From: Sedimentisphaerales bacterium
GTDB lineage: Bacteria; Planctomycetota; Phycisphaerae; Sedimentisphaerales; SG8-4
Length of the DNA stretch: 24,353 nucleotides
Direction: 5' to 3'
Assembly: GCA_016932895.1 (NCBI GenBank)
Contig: JAFGCA010000265.1
Span: 1 to 24,353, forward strand
The translations under genes and the position numbers were made by a program. Each line of letters begins with the position of its first letter. Within the stretch, counting starts at the first letter, position 1. This document shows positions 16,541 through 23,988 of this stretch, piece after piece. The notes beneath the pieces are model-generated. The model made no database searches, was not told the DNA's origin, and saw only the letters and a list, made by a program, of their open reading frames with translations.

Positions 16541-18994
16541 ATGGCACGGGGAGAGTATGCGCGCCAAAGAGCATTGCGAAACGTTGCGGCGGCACTGGTT
16601 CTCGGAACATTGTGCGGGTACAACCCGGTCGCGGCATCAAGCTACGCGGCATCCGATACGAACGTGACACTGCGTACGGCCGGTGTGGAGTTCGCGTTCG
16701 TCCGCATCCCGGCGGGACGATTTCTCATGGGCTCGGACACCGGCCCCGGCGACGAACGGCCCGCGCATGAGGTCGTCATTCCGCATGACTTCCACCTGAT
16801 GCGCACGGAAGTGACGGTGCGACAATTCGCCGCGTTCGTGGAAGCGACCGGATACCAGACCGACGCCGAGCGTAGCAACTGGGCCTGGCTGTGTCCGGCG
16901 GCTGACCTGGCGGGACCGGACCGGGGGCTCAACTGGCGCACGCCCGGCCTCGAGCAAAGCGAGGATGATCCGGCGGTCGTTCTGACCCGAAACGACGCGG
17001 TGGCCTTCTGCCGCTGGCTCGGTGCACAGACCGCGCGATCCGTACGCCTGCCCACGGAAGCCGAGTGGGAATACGCCGCCCGCGGCGGTGCCGATGCGGC
17101 GGACCTTGGCGAGCACGCCTGGTATGACGCCGACGCCGACGGACGAACCCATCCCGTCGCGCAGAAACGTCCCAACGCCTGGGGTCTCTACGACATGGCC
17201 GGCAACGCCTGGGAATGGTGCCTGGACGTGTGGCACCCGACGTATGACAACGCCCCGGCCGACGGCGGCGCGCGTCGGAGCGACCCGGACATACCCGAGG
17301 TGGGCTGGCGCTACGTCCTGCGCGGCGGCTGCTGGGCCAGTCCTTCCTCGCAGTTGCGCCCGGCGTATCGCTACCGGGGGACGGAGAATTTCCGCAATTG
17401 CGGCACCGGCTTCCGCGCCGTTCTGGGCACGGACGGTCGCGGCGAAACACCCCCCGCGGGGACCGTCTCGGCCGCCGTTCGGTCGAGCCGCACAGGCGGG
17501 GAACCAGGACTTTCCGTCCGCATTGCAGCACGGCCGAATGGCACGAGGCTTTGCACCGGCGCTCTGGAGTTCGACCTGATACGCGTACCGGCCGGCCGCT
17601 TCATCATGGGCTCCGACGTCCACGGCGAAGAAGAGCCCATGCACGAGGTAACCATCGGCTATGATTTCGAGATCGGCCGTACCGAGGTCACGCGCGGGCA
17701 GTTTCGCGCATTCATAGAAGCAACGGGCTATATCACCGAGGCCGAGAAGGAAGGCTGGGGCTGGACCCGCTCCGACTGGCGGGATTGGCACCCTGAGCTG
17801 GACATTAGTTGGCGCAACCCCGGTTTCTCGCAAACCGACGACCACCCCGCCACCTGCGTGAGCTGGTACGACGCGATGGCCTTCTGCCGCTGGCTTTCCC
17901 GGGAAACCGGCCAGACCATTCGCCTGCCCAGCGGTGCCGAGTGGGAATATGCCTGTTGCGCCGGAACCACCGGCCACTACGCCGGCGACGTTGCCGCCAT
18001 GGGCTGGTACCGTTACAACTCGGGCCAGCGTACGCACCCCGTGGCGCAGAAACAGCCCAACGCCTGGGGCCTCTACGACATGCACGGGAACGTCTGGGAA
18101 TGGTGCCGGGACATGTGGCATTACGGCTACCACGGCGCCCCGACCGACGGCAGCGCCTGGGTCGAGGCGGGCTTTTTCATTCCGCTGATGCGCGGCGGCT
18201 CGTTTACCAACCCCGCCTGGTGGCTGCGCTCGGCCAACCACATGCGAAACGACCCCGGCTGCCGGCACAGCTACAACCAGGGCTTCCGCATCGTCCGCGA
18301 TCTTCGACCGCCCAAGGCCCGGCCCGTAGTAACAGCGTCTCAGTTCGATGCCACGCGGCAGACCGGCGCGCCGGCCGCACTCGTGCCGGTCAAAACGGAG
18401 CTGCCGCAGAAGCAGTTCATCGGGACGCCGAAGGACATTCGCGCGCCGCGGATCAAGCCCGTCCAGACAAAGGTAGGGCCGCCTTTCCTGGCGCCGCCCG
18501 GGACCCGGAACGTCGCGCTGGGCAAGCCCGTCTCGTCCAGCGACACCGAGCCGGTCATCGGCGAGCTGGAGATGATCACCGACGGAGACAAGGAAGCGGG
18601 CGACGGCAGCTTCGTCGAGCTCGGGCCCCTCCTGCAGCAAGTCTCGATCGACCTGCAAGGCGACTACGAAATCTACGCCGTGCGATTGTGGCACTATCAT
18701 CAGGAGCCGCGCGTGTATTTCGATGTGATTGTCCACATCTCAGATGATCCCGATTTCGGAGCCGGTGTGAAGACCATTTTCAACAATGACATGGACAACT
18801 CCTCCGGCCTCGGAACGGGCAGGGACATGCACTACGTCGATACCCACTTCGGGGAGCTGTTTGACGCCAAGGGCATTTGCGGCCGGTACGTCCGCCTCTA
18901 CAGCAACGGCAGCACGGCCGACGACCTCAACCACTACGTCGAAGTCGAAGTCTACGGCCGGCCCGCGCCTCGCGGCTCCGAACACAGCAACTGA
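16541..18994 (+). CDS. Secreted tandem FGE-sulfatase-domain protein with C-terminal discoidin domain
   Basis: 817 aa with an N-terminal signal peptide (residues ~1-36, ending VAASSYA) and GGGAGG upstream. Two FGE-sulfatase (formylglycine-generating-enzyme-like) domains lie at ~49-297 and ~342-590. Each has IPAGRF(L/I)MGSD or VPAGRF(L/I)MGSD, RLP...AEWEYA, PNAWGLYDM.GN.WEWC and a C-terminal GFR. The Cys-X4-Cys pair used by true FGE after the RGGS motif is absent in both (RGGCWASPSSQLRPAYRYR; RGGSFTNPAWWLRSANHMR), so sulfatase activation is unlikely; a binding or other role fits better. Residues ~656-817 form a discoidin domain preceded by LPQKQFIGTP, closely matching the end of the membrane regulator. 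The gene lies 72 nt after that regulator and is probably co-transcribed or co-regulated with it. Confidence 0.85.
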   Translation: MARGEYARQRALRNVAAALVLGTLCGYNPVAASSYAASDTNVTLRTAGVEFAFVRIPAGRFLMGSDTGPGDERPAHEVVIPHDFHLMRTEVTVRQFAAFVEATGYQTDAERSNWAWLCPAADLAGPDRGLNWRTPGLEQSEDDPAVVLTRNDAVAFCRWLGAQTARSVRLPTEAEWEYAARGGADAADLGEHAWYDADADGRTHPVAQKRPNAWGLYDMAGNAWEWCLDVWHPTYDNAPADGGARRSDPDIPEVGWRYVLRGGCWASPSSQLRPAYRYRGTENFRNCGTGFRAVLGTDGRGETPPAGTVSAAVRSSRTGGEPGLSVRIAARPNGTRLCTGALEFDLIRVPAGRFIMGSDVHGEEEPMHEVTIGYDFEIGRTEVTRGQFRAFIEATGYITEAEKEGWGWTRSDWRDWHPELDISWRNPGFSQTDDHPATCVSWYDAMAFCRWLSRETGQTIRLPSGAEWEYACCAGTTGHYAGDVAAMGWYRYNSGQRTHPVAQKQPNAWGLYDMHGNVWEWCRDMWHYGYHGAPTDGSAWVEAGFFIPLMRGGSFTNPAWWLRSANHMRNDPGCRHSYNQGFRIVRDLRPPKARPVVTASQFDATRQTGAPAALVPVKTELPQKQFIGTPKDIRAPRIKPVQTKVGPPFLAPPGTRNVALGKPVSSSDTEPVIGELEMITDGDKEAGDGSFVELGPLLQQVSIDLQGDYEIYAVRLWHYHQEPRVYFDVIVHISDDPDFGAGVKTIFNNDMDNSSGLGTGRDMHYVDTHFGELFDAKGICGRYVRLYSNGSTADDLNHYVEVEVYGRPAPRGSEHSN

Positions 18995-19040
18995 CGACAT
19001 CCGGCAGCGCATCGCGTGCGGAACCAAACCGAAATTGCGT

Positions 19041-19069
19041 TTGATCGCACGGATCGAGATTTGTCTAAT
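19041..19069 (+). promoter_or_regulatory. Sigma70-like promoter candidate for the second sigma operon
   Basis: TTGATC (19041-19046) and TCTAAT (19064-19069) are spaced by 17 bp, within the gap between the FGE-like gene and the second sigma gene. Initiation would leave a leader of about 100 nt. The boxes match the consensus at 4 and 5 of 6 positions, so this is a moderate candidate. Confidence 0.35.
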
Positions 19070-19175
19070 ACTCCCGATATCGCGCGAAATGCGGTGATTT
19101 TCTGCGCCCATTTTGTCCGGCGGAGGAGACTTATAGGTGGTTTCAGAAATGGGCCTTTTTCTTCGATGAAACCGA

Positions 19176-19712
19176 ATGACTGAACCGAACGACGAGATCC
19201 TGGTCCGGCGGGCTCTGGAAGGGGATACGGCCTGCCTCGCGGCGTTGTGCCGGCGGTACTATCCGGCGCTCGTGGCCATCGGCCACGCCGTCGCCGGCGA
19301 CGAGCACTTAGCCGAGGACGCGGCGCAGGAGGCCGTCGCCGAGGCGTGTCGCCGGCTGCGGACGCTCCGCAACCCGCAACGGTTCGGATCGTGGCTCGGC
19401 GCGATCTGTCGCAACATCGCCAGGGACATGCTCACTGAGCGCAGCCGGTCTCGCCGGGCGGCCGAGGGCCGGGCGGCGCCCGATCCGCAAGACGACGGCA
19501 ATGAGAAGGCGGCCCTGATTCGGGCGGTGCGCGCGCTGCCCGATCATCTCCGCCAGGTCGTGTTTCTGCGGTATTACAACGCGATGACCTACGATCAGAT
19601 GTCCAGCGTGCTGGGCCTGTCGCCTCAGGCGATCAACGGCAGGCTGCGCCGGGCCAAAAAGAGAATCGCCCGTACGATGAAGGCCAACGGCTTCGGGGAT
19701 GGCGACCTATGA
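19176..19712 (+). CDS. ECF-type RNA polymerase sigma factor (second)
   Basis: 178 aa. Region 2 spans about residues 8-90 (LVRRALEGDTACLAALCRRYYPALVAIG, AEDAAQEAVAEACRRLRTLRNPQRFGSWLGAICRNIARD). Region 4 spans about 115-170 (LIRAVRALPDHLRQVVFLRYYNAMTYDQMSSVLGLSPQAINGRLRRAKKRI). It is a different subtype from the first sigma: sequence outside the motifs shows little resemblance and the linker is shorter. No Shine-Dalgarno is visible before the start. The stop overlaps the next start in ATGA, which indicates a coupled sigma/regulator pair. Two ECF sigma genes within 5 kb suggest dense extracytoplasmic regulation of this locus. Confidence 0.9.
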   Translation: MTEPNDEILVRRALEGDTACLAALCRRYYPALVAIGHAVAGDEHLAEDAAQEAVAEACRRLRTLRNPQRFGSWLGAICRNIARDMLTERSRSRRAAEGRAAPDPQDDGNEKAALIRAVRALPDHLRQVVFLRYYNAMTYDQMSSVLGLSPQAINGRLRRAKKRIARTMKANGFGDGDL

Positions 19713-20692
19713 AACACAGAAAAAATGACAACCAGGTCGACGAGATGCTCGCCAGGTATCTGCGGCGCGAGCCCGCCCGGTTCGATTATGAAAGCTGGGC
19801 CGAGAAATTCCCCGACGAAGCCAGGCTCGCGGCAACGGGTTTCGCCGCGACGGAACCACAGCCGAGAATTTCACTCGCGCAGATATGGAGGTGCATCATG
19901 ACCAGTCGATATACGAGATACGTCACTGCGGCTGCAGTCCTTCTCGTGGCCCTTTCTTTCCTGTTTCCCGGCGGCAACGGTATCGTACCGGAGAGCATTG
20001 CCTGGGCCGACGTGCAGAAGGCCCTCGTCGAGCAGGAGCAAGTCCGCGTAACGGGCACCCGCAACTGCTTCTTCGGAGACGACGAAACGCCTACGCACAA
20101 GCTCGGCGTCGAGAAACTGTTCTCCCTTTCGTATGGATACGCCGATCGCACCTTCACTGAAGAGGGCAAGCTCATCATTGAATTCACCTACCATCTTCCC
20201 AGCGACACCGTGACCGTCATGTTCCCGACCGTCAAGAAATACTACCGCATGGAGGTTTCCTCGGAGTATCGCGACCAGGCCGGCCAGGTCGCGCCGGAGA
20301 ACTACTTTGAGTGGCTCTGGGCCTCCGGCGACTACCGCCAGATCGGTCCCCGGAAGGTACAAGGCATCGACGCGATTGGATTCGAAGTCTCCGACGTGCA
20401 CGATCGTTTTCTCACAGGTCTCGGCATCAACCCGAGAATCGCGAATTTCTTCTTCTCCGTCCAATCGTTGAGCGTGCGCATGTGGGTCGATCCGAAGAAG
20501 CGGCTGCCGATTCAAATCGAGGGCGAAGGTCAGATTAACCGCTGTCTCATCACGGGCTACAGCAAAATGAGACTCCGCGAGATCAACGACCGTTGGGATT
20601 TCGGAGCGCGCCTGGACGAAAGCCAGTTCCAACCCGAGATCCCCGAAGATTACGAGCAACTCGGCGTACCCGAAGCAGCCCAGGCGGGGTAA
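19709..20692 (+). CDS. Membrane regulator (putative anti-sigma) with LolA-like extracytoplasmic domain
   Basis: 327 aa. The cytoplasmic part (~1-68) includes FDYESWAEKFPDEARL, a short motif recalling N-termini of planctomycete sigma-linked proteins, with no zinc-binding His-Cys-Cys motif. One membrane helix follows at ~71-89 (YVTAAAVLLVALSFLF). The outside part (~97-310) begins IAWADVQKALVEQEQVRVTGTR and resembles outer-membrane lipoprotein-sorting (LolA-like) beta domains, ending with a DxSxFxPEIPEDYEQL-type tail. Partnership with the upstream sigma factor is inferred from the ATGA overlap and topology. Unlike the first regulator it has no discoidin domain. What it senses is unknown. Confidence 0.75.
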   Translation: MKHRKNDNQVDEMLARYLRREPARFDYESWAEKFPDEARLAATGFAATEPQPRISLAQIWRCIMTSRYTRYVTAAAVLLVALSFLFPGGNGIVPESIAWADVQKALVEQEQVRVTGTRNCFFGDDETPTHKLGVEKLFSLSYGYADRTFTEEGKLIIEFTYHLPSDTVTVMFPTVKKYYRMEVSSEYRDQAGQVAPENYFEWLWASGDYRQIGPRKVQGIDAIGFEVSDVHDRFLTGLGINPRIANFFFSVQSLSVRMWVDPKKRLPIQIEGEGQINRCLITGYSKMRLREINDRWDFGARLDESQFQPEIPEDYEQLGVPEAAQAG

Positions 20693-20961
20693 GCCTTCTC
20701 TGCCACCGTTCTGCGCCGACCCCTTGCGTGTAGCGACATGTCCATACTCTCTCAATCCGCATGGGCTCGAATGGCGTGTGTCAGCGCACGACGGGGCCCT
20801 GGGCGTCGCCCTGGCTGTTACACCTCATTGAGCAAACTCAGCGGTTGTATTTTGCAGACGGTGATAGCTTCTGCCGGGAAATTTCTTACAATCGTGTCTG
20901 TTTGAACGTCTCGGCGCCGGCCGTGAGTGAAACAGGAACCATTGTGAACAAGGGGAAAGAC

Positions 20962-22617
20962 ATGAGAGATTCGTTGTCCCTCGTCCTCATCGGGGCGGTC
21001 TTGTTGTGTACATGCGGAGGAAGAGCGACGCTCGCAGATGAGGCTGGCCAAGCGGGAGCCGGCACGGTCACGGCGCATTGGCGCGGTCTACATGGGTACA
21101 TCGGCTACAGTGCGTCCCGGCCGCCGGACCGGGCTCAGTACAGTGCGGGGATGGGTTTCTACGCGGCGGTCTGGCCGCTGATCGACAAACCGATTGCCCA
21201 CTTCCAGATCGGCCTGCCCAGCGCCTGGATCACGCCGGACAACTCCGACAACAAGGACACCCCGCTCGCTCCGGTCGGCACCCTGGCGCGAGACAACTGG
21301 CCCGAGCGAGGACCTACCTGGGGCAGCGTGTTTCAGACCGTCGAAGGCGGCTTGGGCTATTGGGCGCGCAATCATTTCCGCTACGGGCCGCCGAAATTCA
21401 GCATGAACGCCACCCCGCAGTGCTACGATTACGAGGTCGGCTCGCCCGGGTGGTCGTTCTTCTACAGCAACGAGGCCCTGCCGGACAATCGATTGGGCAT
21501 CGCCCAACTGAGCAACCGCCTGCTCATCCCGCCGGACGCTCTGCCTTTCGAGGGCAACCCCAACGGCAAGTTCCTGGGCTACACCTATATGGCTCTGCCC
21601 TTCACCGAACCAACGACGGGCGACCCGCCCACCGGCGATCAGGCATGGACCTGCTTCCTGAGTGCGGCCAACTTCAAGGGACCGATGGCCTACTACATCC
21701 CGGAGACCTGGAGCAAGATCGGCAAGCTGTTCAATTATCCGTTCATCTACGGGCGGGGACTCGACGCCCGGCCGGGACGAATGGGCGGCGGCGCCATGGA
21801 GATCAACACCGTGCCGCGCTTCGAGGGTAAGGACCGCAACGGAGTCGTCTACTCGAAGATACCCAAGCTCCAATTCCCGGTGGACGAGCAGGGCCGAAGC
21901 CTCCTGGTGCAGGACGTGACGTATTATTCGAAGGCGGCCCTCTACGACGCCTTCAAGGTATGGCGGGACGGCGGCCCGGCCTGCTCCGGACGCTTCGACG
22001 AGAAGGGCGCCTGGAAATCGAAGTTGACCACGCATACGACCCGCTTCGACCAGGCCGGCAAGAAAATGACCGGCGTCGAGAAGGTCTTCGACACGAAGGT
22101 GTACGAGCCGAACGTGTGGGGCCTCGAGTGGTTCGACAGCGATATCAGCGCCAATGGCTTCTTCCCGCAATACTACAAGCACGTCGGCGACGATCGGGTG
22201 GCGGTGGCGGCCGCCGACGTTCCGCCCGAGACAAAGCTACTGACGCAGGAGTTCAAACTGGCGGGCCGGGGCCAGCCCTACACCTCGCCGACCGGCGGCG
22301 CCTGGGGTACACCCGGTCCCATACGCGGGCCCTGTCGCGTCGATCTGGCGGACGGCTCGACCGTGACCTATTCCTGGTACCGTTTTGTCGATCAGCCCTC
22401 GTTCCAGCAGTACCAGTGGAGTGAGGCCAAGAAGGCGAAGTTGCAGTCGTTCATCGAGAAGATCCACGCGAGTTGGCGGATCGATAGGGACTACATGGCC
22501 CCGCCCAGCAGCGGGACGCTGGCGGCCCTGGATCCGGCCCTGCTCGTAACGCCTCCCCAGGGTCTGGAAGTGGGCTACGTGCCTATCGTGACGCACCAGG
22601 AAGACGCCGGGAAGTAG
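20962..22617 (+). CDS. Exported protein of unknown function (551 aa)
   Basis: I do not recognise this family. The start at 20962 follows AAGGGG by about 6 nt and begins a signal peptide (MRDSLSLVLIGAVLLCTCGG, cleavage perhaps near TLA-DEA). The frame is open back to 20761, but that extension lacks a ribosome site and would hide the signal. A lipobox is not convincing because the residue before each Cys is Leu or Thr. The mature protein is rich in Trp, Tyr, Phe, Gly and Pro with short beta-prone blocks (HWRGLHGYIGYSASRPPDRAQ, AHFQIGLPSAWITPDN, YYIPETWSKIGK, GLEWFDSDISANGFFPQYYK), suggesting a globular beta-rich enzyme or binding protein. It lies between the second sigma pair and the GH172 lipoprotein. 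The 269-nt gap before it shows no strong promoter. Confidence 0.7.
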   Translation: MRDSLSLVLIGAVLLCTCGGRATLADEAGQAGAGTVTAHWRGLHGYIGYSASRPPDRAQYSAGMGFYAAVWPLIDKPIAHFQIGLPSAWITPDNSDNKDTPLAPVGTLARDNWPERGPTWGSVFQTVEGGLGYWARNHFRYGPPKFSMNATPQCYDYEVGSPGWSFFYSNEALPDNRLGIAQLSNRLLIPPDALPFEGNPNGKFLGYTYMALPFTEPTTGDPPTGDQAWTCFLSAANFKGPMAYYIPETWSKIGKLFNYPFIYGRGLDARPGRMGGGAMEINTVPRFEGKDRNGVVYSKIPKLQFPVDEQGRSLLVQDVTYYSKAALYDAFKVWRDGGPACSGRFDEKGAWKSKLTTHTTRFDQAGKKMTGVEKVFDTKVYEPNVWGLEWFDSDISANGFFPQYYKHVGDDRVAVAAADVPPETKLLTQEFKLAGRGQPYTSPTGGAWGTPGPIRGPCRVDLADGSTVTYSWYRFVDQPSFQQYQWSEAKKAKLQSFIEKIHASWRIDRDYMAPPSSGTLAALDPALLVTPPQGLEVGYVPIVTHQEDAGK

Positions 22618-22629
22618 TGTCGCCTGGGG

Positions 22630-22663
22630 TGCCGATCTACGGAACGCGCGTTTCACATCGGCA
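22630..22663 (+). other. Nested hairpin upstream of the DUF2961 gene
   Basis: TGCCGAT (22630-22636) pairs exactly with ATCGGCA (22657-22663), and the loop holds the perfect palindrome AACGCGCGTT (22643-22652). It starts 12 nt after the stop of the 551-aa gene and ends 57 nt before the next start. It may be an mRNA processing or stability structure, or an operator; there is no T-tract. Confidence 0.35.
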
Positions 22664-22719
22664 TCTGAGAAGGCAAGAAGCAATGGGAGTCGCGTCGGTC
22701 TGGGAGAAAGGAGAACATC

Positions 22720-23916
22720 ATGCGTAGTCGCAACTTCTCGAGCACAATTCTGGGAGTGATTGCTTTGATCGCAGCGGCGCTGATTGCCGGGTGCGCGAGC
22801 GAGGATCAGGACAACGGCCAGGTGAGCACATCCTTCGGCGCCAGCGGCGGCCTGGAGATGGGCATGGGAACGCTCCCGTTGCTGACCGAGGCCCGCACCC
22901 GCTCCATCTCGGCCGAGAACCCGACGGGCGAGAAGGGCAAAGGAGGGATGGCAATCCCCAATCCGGCCGAGCCGAAACCGGCTGCCTCGGCCCGCGCCGC
23001 CGACGACCTCGGACAGGGCTGGAAAGTGCGTCCTTTCTTGCGGGTCAATGCCGGAGAGACCGTGACGCTGATGGACGTGGACGGGCCGGGAATCATTCAG
23101 CACATCTGGATGGTGGAGGGGTTGAGCCGGGCGCACGTGCTGCGCGTCTACTGGGACGAAGAAGCGAGCCCGTCGATCGAAGTCCCCGTGCCCGACTTCT
23201 TCGCGGTGGGCCATGAGAGATTCGCCCGGGTCAATTCCCAGGCGGTCGTGGTCAATCCGCGCAACGCGCTGAACTGCTACTGGCCGATGCCCTTCCGCAA
23301 ACACGTACGAATCACCTTCACCAATGAGGCCGACAAGGACCTGCATCTGCTGGCCTTTCAGATCGACTACGCCGAAACGCAGGTCCCGGAGAACGCTGCC
23401 TATCTTCACGCCCAGTGGCGCCGCGGCAACACGAGCGAGGAGAATCCCTATGTCATCCTGGACGGCGTCAAAGGCAAGGGACGCTACGTGGGGACGTTCC
23501 TGGCCTGGACCCAGCTTTCGAAAGGATGGTTCGGCGAAGGCGAAATCAAATTCTACCTGGACGGGGACACCAGGTTCCCCACCATCTGCGGGACGGGAAC
23601 GGAGGACTACTTCTGCGGCAGCTATGGTTTCCCGCAGGCGTACAGCTCGGCCTATACCGGCACCGTCCTACCCAGCAACGATGCCGAAATACCCGGCTAC
23701 TGGAGCCTGTACCGCTGGCACATTCTCGATCCGATCTGCTACGAGGAGGACCTGCGCGTGACCATTCAAGCCCTGGGCTGGGGCTCGGACGGCAAATACA
23801 AACGGCTCTCCGACGACATCGCCTCGGTTGCCTACTGGTATCAGCGCGAGCCCCACGCGCCCTTCCCCGCCTTGCCTCCGCGGGAGCAGCGGCGCCCCTG
23901 GAAGAACCCGGACTGA
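22720..23916 (+). CDS. DUF2961/GH172-family lipoprotein, putative glycoside hydrolase
   Basis: 398 aa. The N-terminus has a lipoprotein signal with a good lipobox, LIAGC, the Cys at residue 25, so the protein should be lipid-anchored. The body matches DUF2961 (GH172): RSISAENPTGEKGKGG, a jelly-roll region with ETVTLMDVDGPGIIQHIWM, then GWFGEGEIKFYLDGD and FPTICGTGTEDYFCGSYGF. Characterised GH172 enzymes include a difructose-anhydride enzyme and D-arabinofuranosidases; the Glu residues in the GEGE and GTGTED motifs are the likely catalytic pair by analogy. The substrate is unknown. The start follows GAAAGGAG by 6 nt. It lies 102 nt after the 551-aa gene, in the same direction, and may share its transcript. 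Confidence 0.88.
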   Translation: MRSRNFSSTILGVIALIAAALIAGCASEDQDNGQVSTSFGASGGLEMGMGTLPLLTEARTRSISAENPTGEKGKGGMAIPNPAEPKPAASARAADDLGQGWKVRPFLRVNAGETVTLMDVDGPGIIQHIWMVEGLSRAHVLRVYWDEEASPSIEVPVPDFFAVGHERFARVNSQAVVVNPRNALNCYWPMPFRKHVRITFTNEADKDLHLLAFQIDYAETQVPENAAYLHAQWRRGNTSEENPYVILDGVKGKGRYVGTFLAWTQLSKGWFGEGEIKFYLDGDTRFPTICGTGTEDYFCGSYGFPQAYSSAYTGTVLPSNDAEIPGYWSLYRWHILDPICYEEDLRVTIQALGWGSDGKYKRLSDDIASVAYWYQREPHAPFPALPPREQRRPWKNPD

Positions 23917-23988
23917 GCGGGGCACGAGAAGATTTGCCCATGCGTTCTGGAGCCCGGTAACCGGATTGGAATTCGATTGGCGATTGAC

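Noticed and set aside
14213..16567. 784-codon - strand open frame
   Set aside because: Antisense to the clear sigma factor and membrane regulator genes; no domain and no start context.
16637..18736. 699-codon - strand open frame
   Set aside because: Antisense to the tandem FGE-like gene, where both domains are unmistakable on the + strand.
20828..20853. TTGAGC…TATTTT as a promoter for the 551-aa gene
   Set aside because: The spacer is only 14 bp, too short for a sigma70 promoter.
20761..20961. 67-residue extension of the 551-aa protein
   Set aside because: No ribosome site or homology is visible, and it would place the signal peptide internally.
21010..21021. Lipobox in the 551-aa protein (LLCTC)
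   Set aside because: The residue before each Cys is Leu or Thr, not Gly, Ala or Ser, so lipidation is not supported.
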